Shown: positions 1 to 6,269 of the stretch, piece by piece
Layout: each line of letters begins with the position of its first letter
Numbering within the stretch: the stretch's first letter is position 1
From: JBBRHH01 sp038222915
GTDB taxonomy: Bacteria > Planctomycetota > Phycisphaerae > Tepidisphaerales > Tepidisphaeraceae
Direction of reading: 5' to 3'
NCBI GenBank assembly: GCA_038222915.1
Contig: JBBRHH010000317.1
Coordinates: forward strand, 1 to 7,124
DNA length: 7,124 nucleotides
Program-made: the position numbers and the translations under genes
Notes under the pieces: generated by a model
What the model was told of the DNA's origin: nothing
The model's database searches: none
Seen by the model: only the letters and a program-made list of their open reading frames with translations

Positions 1-389
1 CGTCCCAGCACCGTCAGCAGTTGAATCGCCACCCCCGGAAACCGCCGGATAAAATCGTGAAAATCGTCCCGCCCCAGACTGAGGAGCGTCACCTCCCCAA
101 CCGCCCGCGCCGTGGCCGTCCGTGGCCCGCCGTCCAGCAACGAGATCTCCCCCAGAAAATCCGCCGTTCCCAGCGTCGCCAGCCGAATCTCTTTCCCGCT
201 TTCATCGGGATAGCTGATGGCCACCTGCCCCCGCTGCACAATATAAAATTCAACCCCCGGATCCCCAATCCAAAACAGCGGCTCATTGGCCGCCACATGC
301 CGAACCTGCACCAACGCCGCCAACTCATCGCGTTCAAGCGGCGAGAGATCAGCAAACAACGGAATGCCGTTCAGAAGCGTTTTTTCCAT
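1..389 (-). CDS. Cyclic nucleotide-binding (CRP-type) domain protein, C-terminus cut by window edge
   Basis: This is a leftward gene starting at the ATG at 389; 129 complete codons are visible before the window ends. Translating the reverse strand gives one cNMP-binding beta-barrel domain across residues 5-128. It opens with the usual 'LFADLSPLE' helix, followed by 'FYIVQRGQVAI' at about 48-58. The phosphate-binding cassette FLGEISLLDGGPRTATA lies at 78-94; Glu81 and Arg90 stand where family members contact the cyclic phosphate and ribose, so ligand binding is plausible. What follows is out of view. It could end soon after as a stand-alone domain, carry a helix-turn-helix as in CRP/FNR regulators, or be fused to a transporter or enzyme. 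No Shine-Dalgarno is seen, but a weak promoter candidate lies about 30 bases upstream. The next upstream gene on this strand ends 109 bases away, so co-transcription is uncertain. The domain call is firm; the full protein's role is unknown. Confidence 0.88.
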   Translation of the reverse strand, partial: MEKTLLNGIPLFADLSPLERDELAALVQVRHVAANEPLFWIGDPGVEFYIVQRGQVAISYPDESGKEIRLATLGTADFLGEISLLDGGPRTATARAVGEVTLLSLGRDDFHDFIRRFPGVAIQLLTVLG

Positions 390-419
390 CACTAGATAGC
401 CCGCGGCGCGGCACTTAAA

Positions 420-447
420 AGAATATCGTCCCGCCCGCCGCCCGCAA
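420..447 (-). promoter_or_regulatory. Weak candidate promoter for the cNMP-binding-domain gene
   Basis: Read on the reverse strand, TTGCGG (447-442) is followed after 16 bases by TATTCT (425-420). The -10 hexamer matches the sigma-70 consensus at 4 of 6 positions, but the -35 matches only at TTG. It would start transcription near 413, about 24 bases before the ATG at 389. A better -35-like TTGACT (455-450) is 24 bases from the -10, too far to pair with it. Speculative. Confidence 0.25.
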
Positions 448-498
448 GCAGTCAACCCCCACAGAATTTCCAGTCCCGTCGCATGACTCTTTCGTGCG

Positions 499-1629
499 TC
501 ATTTCTTCAAATACCCCTCCAGCACATCCAACGTCTCTTCCAGCGTCTTCAAACTCTCATCAAACTTAGCCGGATCCCCCCCGCTCATGGAGGCAACTAC
601 CGCCTTCGTCTCCGCATCCAGCCGATCCCGCGCATCCTTCACATCATCCGGCGCATCCTTCGGCGGAGTGGCAAGCCTCCCGCGCCCGGCGATCAGCCCC
701 GCCCGGGTCATGTCAAGCTTCACCTGCCGCACCCGAGCCGCCACCACGCGATACTTCTCCCCCGGCGTCACTCCCGCCACCGGTACAGGTCCCGGACGCA
801 CAACCGCCGGCGTGACTGGAACTTTGACTGCCGCTTGACTTGCCGGCGCCGCGAGCGGTTGCGTAGTAGCCTTCCCACCCACGCGCGGCGCAACTCCTTC
901 AACCGGCTGAACAATCGTCTCTTTGATGGACCGGTTCGGCTTGGGCCCATCCCGGGTTGTCACCGGAACGTTGCTCTGCACGAGCATACGCACCAGGCCC
1001 CCCGGCACCTCATCGCTCATCCACGTCTTGGTAAACTCCATCGGATCCGGCGTATAGGGAGGCCCGTGCATGTGCCCCCACACAGACGTCCAGTGCGTGG
1101 CGAATTTCTTGCCGCTGATCTCCAACTCCGCATCGCCCGATTCATTCGGCGCAGCAACCGGCGACGCCGGGATGGGTTGCTTCGCCAGATAAATACGTTC
1201 AAAAGGAGCCGATGGGACCACGTCAGGCGTTTTGGGGTGCTGCGGGCTAACGCGGAACGTCGTTCCCGAGATCTCCACAACGGCCTGCTTCTCATTGATC
1301 GACTTTACCGCATAAGTCGTGCTGGCCATGTCCATGCTCGTATAAGCATTCGTGCCCGGCTGGTTCTCCCGCAACAAGCGAGACACATACGTCACCTTGG
1401 TGCGCGGCGCAAATTTTTTCCAGGCGAGGCACTCGGGTGAATCTGCCATCGCCACGGCGGGCAATGCGGCCGTGAGCCATTCAGGCTTCGAGTCTTCCGC
1501 CTCCTCACCCGCCCCGGACCCGCCACGACAACCCGCACCTGGCTTAAATCCAGGATGCCCACTCCCACCCCGCGCATCCACGAAGTGACCTCTCCCAAAA
1601 TCGCCACCGTCTTGCAGGCCATATGTCAT
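499..1629 (-). CDS. Uncharacterised planctomycete-type protein, 376 aa
   Basis: I recognise no enzymatic family. Residues about 64-245 resemble a beta-rich domain recurrent in planctomycete proteins of unknown function. It has an opening 'W-K-x-F-x-P-x-T-x-V-x-Y' stretch (70-81), then a Thr/Ser-rich strand region (97-107), a 'LEISGKKF' strand (169-176), and near the end 'WMSDEVPGGLVRM' (203-215). Residues 246-290 form a Pro/Ala/Val-rich linker. Residues 291-376 are charged and helical, ending in an acidic Leu-rich possible coiled coil (355-374). The start at 1629 is supported by AAAGG six bases upstream. However, residues 1-50 are Gly-rich with poor third-position GC, and the +1 frame from the ATG at 1622 looks more coding-like there, so the N-terminus may be misread. 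A short hydrophobic run ending AVAMA (52-62) hints at a worn or misframed signal peptide. ATG at 1449 is an alternative start but has no ribosome site. The C-terminal two thirds is confidently coding; function is unknown. Confidence 0.75.
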   Translation of the reverse strand: MTYGLQDGGDFGRGHFVDARGGSGHPGFKPGAGCRGGSGAGEEAEDSKPEWLTAALPAVAMADSPECLAWKKFAPRTKVTYVSRLLRENQPGTNAYTSMDMASTTYAVKSINEKQAVVEISGTTFRVSPQHPKTPDVVPSAPFERIYLAKQPIPASPVAAPNESGDAELEISGKKFATHWTSVWGHMHGPPYTPDPMEFTKTWMSDEVPGGLVRMLVQSNVPVTTRDGPKPNRSIKETIVQPVEGVAPRVGGKATTQPLAAPASQAAVKVPVTPAVVRPGPVPVAGVTPGEKYRVVAARVRQVKLDMTRAGLIAGRGRLATPPKDAPDDVKDARDRLDAETKAVVASMSGGDPAKFDESLKTLEETLDVLEGYLKK

Positions 1630-1633
1630 TGTT

Positions 1634-1640
1634 CACCTTT
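1634..1640 (-). promoter_or_regulatory. Ribosome binding site for the leftward gene starting at 1629
   Basis: The reverse strand reads AAAGGTG here. Its AAAGG core sits 6 bases before the ATG at 1629, and 13 bases before the alternative out-of-frame ATG at 1622. Spacing therefore favours the 1629 start, although codon usage just downstream does not. Confidence 0.5.
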
Positions 1641-1657
1641 ATTTTCCGGCCAGCTGG

Positions 1658-1663
1658 TAGACT
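1658..1663 (+). promoter_or_regulatory. Possible -10 element for the rightward gene at 1670, leaderless arrangement
   Basis: TAGACT matches the -10 consensus at 4 of 6 positions. A start seven bases downstream would fall exactly on the A of the ATG at 1670, which has no Shine-Dalgarno. No convincing -35 lies 16-18 bases upstream. The whole divergent gap is only 40 bases and also holds an 8-base palindrome, CCAGCTGG (1650-1657). Weak evidence. Confidence 0.2.
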
Positions 1664-1669
1664 TCAGCA

Positions 1670-2551
1670 ATGGGCGTGACTGACGATGATGGGATTACTT
1701 ACGGACTGCTGTACGTCATCCAGAAGCAGTTTGGGATCAGTCCGGACGCGGTGGCGGCGGATCGCGTGAATGCGGCGGGTGGGGATGCGTCGGCATATAC
1801 CGTTCAACAGCTCGCGGACCTGATTGCGGGTCAGGTGCGCGGTCGGTCGGGATGTGTGATGTCGGATGGCCGGTTGTTCCGACGGCTGCGGCATGCTGTT
1901 CGGGTGGCGCATCGCTTCAGGCCGGTCCGGCTGCGCCTTTTTACAGATATGGAGTCGGTTTTTCCACAGCATCGACGCGGCAGCTACTGGCGCAGTTGCC
2001 AACGAACATTGGGGGTGCAACTGCCACGCCTCAGAATTGAACAGCCGGTTGGATGCGTAGTTCCCGGCTTCCTCCTGCTGATGGTTATTTTGATCTGCTT
2101 TTTTGCCGCGCCGCTGCAGCCGCTGGTTTATCAGATGATTTGGCGCGTGGGCGGTCAATGGTCGAGGACATTGGAGAAAGCCGCCGACATCACGGGGGTG
2201 GTGATGGCGGTCGCGGTCATTGTACTGCCCACATTTTACATCGTGCGGCGGTGGCTGATGATGCTGCCGATGGACTTCAGGACGGTGCGCGATCTGCTGG
2301 TTTGGCTCAATGCGCGCTACCCGATGTATGTGGACATCATCTGGACCGACGGCGTCGTATGGCTTGTGCTCCGGCGGATGCTTTCGGAAATCACCGGGCT
2401 GTCTCCAAGGCGTATCCGTCGCGGTCAACTGCTGAGCGAGCTGGGATTTCCGATGCCTGCCTGCAGCATCTGTGGTTATGACTTGCGGGCGGCTCCGACA
2501 CGATGTCCGGAATGCGGCGCGCCGGCCGCGCCGAAGCTTCAGGCGATTTGA
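1670..2551 (+). CDS. Membrane protein with carrier-protein-like segments and C-terminal zinc ribbon
   Basis: The 293-residue product has no recognised name. A stop codon 12 bases upstream in frame fixes the start at or after 1670. The N-terminal stretch (8-57) resembles an acyl-carrier-protein first helix and loop ('IQKQFGISPDAV'), ending in 'YTVQQLADLI', similar to the last helix of such domains. The DSL serine that would carry phosphopantetheine is not seen, so it is not a normal carrier. Two hydrophobic segments (about 130-152 and 174-193) should cross the membrane. A second similar pattern follows: 'FRTVRDLLVWL' (203-213) and 'LRRMLSEITGLSPRRIRRG' (234-252). The C-terminus is a four-cysteine ribbon (Cys265, Cys268, Cys279, Cys282) around 'CGYDLRAAPTRCPECG', a motif widespread in planctomycete proteins and presumably zinc-binding. 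The prenyltransferase gene begins 9 bases after its stop, suggesting one transcript. A scaffold or regulatory role is conceivable but unsupported. The gene call is firm; the carrier-like reading is inference. Confidence 0.8.
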   Translation: MGVTDDDGITYGLLYVIQKQFGISPDAVAADRVNAAGGDASAYTVQQLADLIAGQVRGRSGCVMSDGRLFRRLRHAVRVAHRFRPVRLRLFTDMESVFPQHRRGSYWRSCQRTLGVQLPRLRIEQPVGCVVPGFLLLMVILICFFAAPLQPLVYQMIWRVGGQWSRTLEKAADITGVVMAVAVIVLPTFYIVRRWLMMLPMDFRTVRDLLVWLNARYPMYVDIIWTDGVVWLVLRRMLSEITGLSPRRIRRGQLLSELGFPMPACSICGYDLRAAPTRCPECGAPAAPKLQAI

Positions 2552-2560
2552 AAACTCCGG

Positions 2561-3508
2561 ATGGAACGCTCCAGCCGCTTGTTCTATGATGCCAAAGGCA
2601 TGACCAGCACGGCGGCGCTTCAAGTTCCTTTTCGATCGAAACTGGCGATTTTCGCGCAGGACATCAAGATCCACCATTCGATCTTCGCGCTGCCGTTTGC
2701 GCTCTTGGGCACGGTGATGGCGAGCCGGATAAGGCCGGACCATCTGGCGCAGAAGATCGGGCTGATCGTGGTGTGCATGGTGACGGCGCGGACGGTGGCG
2801 ATGGCGGCAAACCGGCTTCTGGATGCGCGGCTGGACGCGCTCAACCCACGGACTGCGCGGCGGGCGATTCCGAGTGGGGCGCTTTCGCACACGTTCATGC
2901 TCGTCGCGCTGCTTATGTGCGCAATCGGCTTCATAGTTGCCACCGCCTTCTTCTGGTTCCTGGACCACAATCCCTGGCCGCTCATCCTCTCCGCTCCAGT
3001 CCTCGTCTTCTTGTCCAGCTACCCGCTGCTCAAACGCTTCACCAGACTTTGCCACTACTACCTCGGTGCGGCACTCGCACTTGCGCCGGTGTGCGCGTGG
3101 TTGGCAGTGACGGGCCACCTGAACCTTCCGCCGCTGTTCATGTTTGGCGCTGTGCTGCTGTGGACGGCGGGATTTGACATCATTTATGCATGTCAGGATT
3201 ACCAAAGCGATCTGGAGACGGGCGTGGTGTCGGTACCCGCACGGCTTGGCATTGCCAACGCGTTGTGGGTGGCGCGGCTGACGCACGTGGCTTGCGTGGC
3301 GATGCTGATCGCGATCGGGCTTTCATCTCCATATTTGCACGGGCTTTATTTTGCCGGGGTTGCGATCGCGGTAGTGTTGTTGATCGCGGAACATAGTGTG
3401 GTCAAGCCGAATGACCTGTCGAAGCTGACGCTGGCATTTTTTACGTTGAATGGGATGATCAGCCTGCTGCTGGGGACGCTGGGGATTGTTGATGTGCTGA
3501 TCCATTAG
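2561..3508 (+). CDS. mqnP: UbiA-family prenyltransferase, MqnP type (menaquinone, futalosine pathway)
   Basis: This integral membrane enzyme of the UbiA superfamily probably attaches the polyprenyl chain to 1,4-dihydroxy-6-naphthoate, a late step of futalosine-dependent menaquinone synthesis. Two Mg-diphosphate-binding motifs are intact. The first, NRLLDARLDALNPRT (84-98), has Asp88 and Asp92; the second, DIIYACQDYQSDLETG (206-221), has Asp213 and Asp217, followed by 'SVPARLG'. The sequence between and around them is largely hydrophobic and fits about eight or nine helices. 'HHSIFALPFALLG' (38-50) is typical of the MqnP/'4-hydroxybenzoate polyprenyltransferase-like' branch. Length is 315 residues, slightly long for the group; the ATG at 2600 (302 residues) is a reasonable alternative start, and neither has a well-spaced ribosome site. 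The gene follows its neighbour by 9 bases. mqnE lies one gene downstream, which supports a menaquinone rather than ubiquinone role. Residues about 120-175 switch to C-ending codons, unlike the rest of the gene. Family certain; substrate inferred from motif and context. Confidence 0.88.
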   Translation: MERSSRLFYDAKGMTSTAALQVPFRSKLAIFAQDIKIHHSIFALPFALLGTVMASRIRPDHLAQKIGLIVVCMVTARTVAMAANRLLDARLDALNPRTARRAIPSGALSHTFMLVALLMCAIGFIVATAFFWFLDHNPWPLILSAPVLVFLSSYPLLKRFTRLCHYYLGAALALAPVCAWLAVTGHLNLPPLFMFGAVLLWTAGFDIIYACQDYQSDLETGVVSVPARLGIANALWVARLTHVACVAMLIAIGLSSPYLHGLYFAGVAIAVVLLIAEHSVVKPNDLSKLTLAFFTLNGMISLLLGTLGIVDVLIH

Positions 3509-3530
3509 AGCCGATTCGGTCGGTCACTTC

Positions 3531-4961
3531 ATGCCGCACAAAGCACCACGTCCGTCTGCGCCACCCGCGAAACCTGTCTCGGGTAATCAGCGGGAGGCGA
3601 TTGCCTGCATCTTCATCTTCCTCATTGCGCTTGCCGTGAGGCTCCCCCTGCTGTTGCAGAGTCTCTGGTACGACGAGATGTACACGCTCCTGCATTTTGT
3701 CTCGCAGCCGTGGTCGGCGATTGTGAGCGGACAGTATTCACCCAATAACCACATCCTTTACTCCCTGCTTGCGAAGGTGTGCGTTAGCGTCGGCGGTATC
3801 TCTGAAATTACGCTGCGCATTCCTTCAGTCATCGCCGGGGGGTTTGTCGGGATTGCGCTCGGGTGGCCATTACGCAAGGATCGTCCGTGGGCGGCGCTCG
3901 CGGTGGCGGTGATCGCCACGCTTAATCCGTGGCTGGTCACGCTCAGCACCGAAGGACGCGGCTATGCGCTCTTACTGCTCGTGGCGATTGTCGCCACCAA
4001 CGCCCTTCCGAGCCGATCGCAACTGGTCACCTGGCGATACGCCGTCCTCGCGGCGCTGGCGATGTACACCCTTCCCATCGCTGTTCTTCTCATCGTGGGG
4101 CACGGTATTGCGATGTATGTTGTTCGGCGAGCGTTTGCGATGACCTGGCTTCGGTCGGCGATGGCGGCCGTGATGATCACAGTTCTGCTTTACAGTCCGT
4201 TTTTTGCCGGGATCGTGGACTACTACGTGCGGCCGGGGCAACCTTCGATGAGCTATGGCCATTTTCTCGCGGCGCTGCCGCATTCGCTGTTCGGATGGGC
4301 GATGCCAGCCGCGGCTTGCACTGCTGCGCTCGTGTTGGTTGGGGGTGTCGCATTTCTGCCGGGCGTGCGGCGTTTGCTCCCGGTCCACGTCCTGGCGTTT
4401 GGAATTGCCGCCGCTCTTGCGATCGTACTTCCACTGGCGCTGCAAACGTCGGGCGAGCCGAGGTTCGCTGTCTGGCTGATTCCCGTGTTCGTGATTCTGG
4501 CGGCTGGCGTCGTCGCGACCCCAATAGATTCCGCGCCTGCGCGCAAGATGCGCGCCGTCATCGCGAGCGTTGTTGTGTCGGCACTGGTTTTGGTTCTGCC
4601 CCTCGTCAGTGCGGTGAAATCGGCCGCTTCGCCCGTGCCGGCCATGCCAATGCGGGATGCGATCGCTTATGCGAAGGAGCGGGCTGTGAACGCGCCGATC
4701 GTGGGGGTTTATCTTGGGGCCGAAGAGGCGGCACGGATTTATCCGGGGCTGGACGCCGTAGCATATACCCCGGCAATGTTGGCTGCGGTCGAGGCGAAGT
4801 TGCAGGGTCGTGCGTGGATTGTGGTCTTTAATGATGAGTTGTTGCACCGCAATGAGCCGGCGCTCTGGAGCCATGTGCATGAGCGCTATCAGCTTGATCA
4901 GCAGTTGCCGGGGCGGGTTTCGCCGGCGTTGGTGTTCCGACCCAAATCACTGCAGCCTTGA
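3531..4961 (+). CDS. Polytopic membrane glycosyltransferase, GT-C / GT39-like
   Basis: The 476-residue product looks like a GT-C-fold sugar transferase of the PMT/GT39 or RgtA/B/C/D-like type, which use polyprenyl-phosphate sugars on the outer face of the cytoplasmic membrane. A short Pro-rich cytoplasmic tail (1-20) precedes the first helix (about 23-43). Straight after it comes 'SLWYDEMYT' (44-52), whose Asp48-Glu49 pair sits where this superfamily has its catalytic acidic residue. Further family-like signatures are 'LRIPSV' (95-100), 'STEGRGYALLLL' (139-150) and an Arg before a late helix, 'EPRFAVWLIP' (309-318). I count about ten hydrophobic segments up to residue 362, then a soluble C-terminal domain (363-476). 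Donor and acceptor cannot be told. It starts 22 bases after mqnP with no Shine-Dalgarno, so it is probably co-transcribed with mqnP. No known menaquinone role fits it, so position alone may explain the linkage. Family fairly sure; function generic. Confidence 0.82.
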   Translation: MPHKAPRPSAPPAKPVSGNQREAIACIFIFLIALAVRLPLLLQSLWYDEMYTLLHFVSQPWSAIVSGQYSPNNHILYSLLAKVCVSVGGISEITLRIPSVIAGGFVGIALGWPLRKDRPWAALAVAVIATLNPWLVTLSTEGRGYALLLLVAIVATNALPSRSQLVTWRYAVLAALAMYTLPIAVLLIVGHGIAMYVVRRAFAMTWLRSAMAAVMITVLLYSPFFAGIVDYYVRPGQPSMSYGHFLAALPHSLFGWAMPAAACTAALVLVGGVAFLPGVRRLLPVHVLAFGIAAALAIVLPLALQTSGEPRFAVWLIPVFVILAAGVVATPIDSAPARKMRAVIASVVVSALVLVLPLVSAVKSAASPVPAMPMRDAIAYAKERAVNAPIVGVYLGAEEAARIYPGLDAVAYTPAMLAAVEAKLQGRAWIVVFNDELLHRNEPALWSHVHERYQLDQQLPGRVSPALVFRPKSLQP

Positions 4962-5014
4962 GGTTGTAGCTTTCAAAATCGGCGAAAGGCATGGCCGGTT
5001 TGTGCACGTGCTCA

Positions 5015-5020
5015 TATAAT
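5015..5020 (+). promoter_or_regulatory. Consensus -10 element upstream of mqnE, near-leaderless start predicted
   Basis: TATAAT is a perfect sigma-70 -10 hexamer in an otherwise GC-rich 69-base gap. No good -35 is found 16-18 bases upstream. A start about seven bases downstream (near 5027) would leave a leader of roughly four bases before the ATG at 5031. This agrees with the absence of any Shine-Dalgarno for mqnE. Confidence 0.5.
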
Positions 5021-5030
5021 TGACCGAGCA

Positions 5031-6221
5031 ATGTACGAAGGATTGACTGAAAATATCGTTGACTCGGCGCTGCGTCCCGTCGCCGAGAAGGTTTTCGCGG
5101 GCGAAGTGCTTTCGCTGGATGACGGCGTTGCGCTCTATGCCAGCCGCGATCTGTTTTCGATTGGGCGGATGGCGGATCTGGTGCGGCAGCGGCTGCATGG
5201 GAAGAACGTTTATTACAACCGCAACCGCCACATCAATTACACGAATGTGTGCGCGCTCTCATGCAAGTTCTGCTCGTTCTATCGCAAGCGCGGTGAGGAG
5301 GGCGCATATGAGATGCCGGTGGAGCAGGTGGTTTCGACTGCGCGGAAGGCGGCGGACTCGGGTGCGACGGAAGTGCATATTGTGGGCGGGCTGCATCCCT
5401 GGTTGAAGTTCGATTATTACCTCGACATGCTGCGCGGCATCCGGCAGGAGTGTCCGCAATTGCACGTGAAGGCGTTTACGGCGATTGAGATCGTGCATTT
5501 GTCGCGGGTTGCGCGGATGAGCATTCGGGAGGTGCTTGGCGCGCTGCGCGAGGCCGGGCTTGGGTCGTTGCCGGGCGGGGGCGCGGAGATTTTCGACGAT
5601 CGGGTTCATGATGAAGTCTTCAAGGGAAAGGTGGGTGCCAACAAGTGGTTTGAAGTGCACCAGACGGCGCATTCGCTGGGAATTTATTCGAATGCGACGA
5701 TGCTGTATGGGCACGTAGAAAGGCCTGAGGAGAGGGTGGATCATCTGATCAAGCTGCGCGAGCTTCAAGCGGAATCGCTGGCAGAGATGGCGCGCGCGCC
5801 GGCGGGCGAAGCTCGGGCGGCGTTTAATTGTGTGATTCCGCTTTCGTTTATCCCGGAGGAGAGCGAGCTGGGATATCTGCCGGGGCCGACGGGGCTGACG
5901 GATGTGAAGACGCTGGCGATCGCGCGGCTAATGCTGAACAACATCGCCCACATCAAGGCATTCTGGATCATGCAGGGAGTTGGTCTTTCACAGTTAGCGC
6001 TGGATTGGGGATGCGACGACCTGGATGGGACTGTTGTCTGGTACGACATTACCAAGCGTCAGGGGCAGGGCACGACGCATCAGGAACTGCACGTTGAGGA
6101 TATTAAGCGTCTGGTGCGCGAGTCGGGGCATATCGCGGTGGAACGGGATACGCTGTACCAGGTGATGAGGCGTGACGATGCCGGAGTGGCGGCCGAGACG
6201 GGTGCGCTTGTCCCGGTTTGA
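5031..6221 (+). CDS. mqnE: Aminofutalosine synthase MqnE (radical SAM)
   Basis: MqnE couples 3-[(1-carboxyvinyl)oxy]benzoate with the adenosyl part of S-adenosylmethionine to give 6-amino-6-deoxyfutalosine, the radical step of the futalosine menaquinone route in the cytoplasm. The [4Fe-4S]-binding CxxxCxxC is Cys74, Cys78, Cys81, just after 'INYTNVC'. Other MqnE signatures are 'EVHIVGGLHP' (114-123), 'FDYYLDMLR' (127-135), 'SLPGGGAEIF' (179-188), 'SNATMLYGH' (220-228), 'PTGLTDVKTLAIARLML' (286-302), 'DDLDGTV' (329-335) and the closing 'VERDTLY' (370-376). The GGGAEIF and ERDTLY blocks favour MqnE over the related cyclase MqnC. At 396 residues it is a little long. An Ala/Glu-rich stretch (about 248-264) sits where family members I recall have a short turn, and the tail after 376 is extra. 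The start at 5031 lacks a ribosome site but follows a consensus -10. The other futalosine genes mqnA, mqnB, mqnC and mqnD are not in view. Very sure. Confidence 0.96.
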   Translation: MYEGLTENIVDSALRPVAEKVFAGEVLSLDDGVALYASRDLFSIGRMADLVRQRLHGKNVYYNRNRHINYTNVCALSCKFCSFYRKRGEEGAYEMPVEQVVSTARKAADSGATEVHIVGGLHPWLKFDYYLDMLRGIRQECPQLHVKAFTAIEIVHLSRVARMSIREVLGALREAGLGSLPGGGAEIFDDRVHDEVFKGKVGANKWFEVHQTAHSLGIYSNATMLYGHVERPEERVDHLIKLRELQAESLAEMARAPAGEARAAFNCVIPLSFIPEESELGYLPGPTGLTDVKTLAIARLMLNNIAHIKAFWIMQGVGLSQLALDWGCDDLDGTVVWYDITKRQGQGTTHQELHVEDIKRLVRESGHIAVERDTLYQVMRRDDAGVAAETGALVPV

Positions 6222-6233
6222 CGTTCTTGCGGG

Positions 6234-6239
6234 TATACT
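6234..6239 (+). promoter_or_regulatory. Possible -10 element upstream of the GYF_2/DUF4190 gene
   Basis: TATACT matches the -10 consensus at 5 of 6 positions and lies 12 bases after the mqnE stop. A start near 6246 would give a leader of about 24 bases that includes the ribosome site at 6260. The TTGACG at 6218-6223, overlapping the mqnE stop, is a good -35 but is only 10 bases away, so the pair is not a normal promoter. Confidence 0.35.
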
Positions 6240-6259
6240 CGCTTCGTTCTCATTTCCGC

Positions 6260-6263
6260 GAGG
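6260..6263 (+). promoter_or_regulatory. Ribosome binding site for the GYF_2/DUF4190 gene
   Basis: GAGG sits 6 bases before the ATG at 6270, good spacing for a Shine-Dalgarno. It supports this start and is one of only three clear ribosome sites in the window. Confidence 0.5.
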
Positions 6264-6269
6264 CTTCGA

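Noticed and set aside
483..501. ATGAC ... GTCAT inverted repeat at the end of the leftward 376-aa gene as a terminator.
   Set aside because: The stem is only five pairs, AT-containing, with a nine-base loop and no following T run on the transcribed strand.
494..1588. Several forward-strand frames across 494-1588.
   Set aside because: They are opposite the leftward 376-aa gene, whose C-terminal two thirds shows planctomycete-like motifs. The forward products are Ser/Arg-rich without recognisable features.
1650..1657. CCAGCTGG palindrome in the divergent 40-base gap as an operator.
   Set aside because: An 8-base palindrome is common by chance in GC-rich DNA and no second copy was noticed nearby, so it is mentioned only under the local -10 element.
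1664..3286. A 540-codon open frame on the reverse strand opposite the zinc-ribbon protein and mqnP.
   Set aside because: Its product is low-complexity Arg/His/Gln-rich without domains, and it lies antisense to two genes with clear motifs. High-GC codon bias keeps the mirrored frame free of stops.
3929..4880. Long open frames on both strands (about 300 codons each) inside the glycosyltransferase gene.
   Set aside because: They are Arg/Cys-rich or Arg/His-rich with no membrane or family pattern, while the main frame has coherent transmembrane helices and the DE motif.
6218..6239. TTGACG plus TATACT as a complete promoter after mqnE.
   Set aside because: The hexamers are separated by only 10 bases, far below the 16-18 needed. 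Only the -10 element was kept as a weak candidate.
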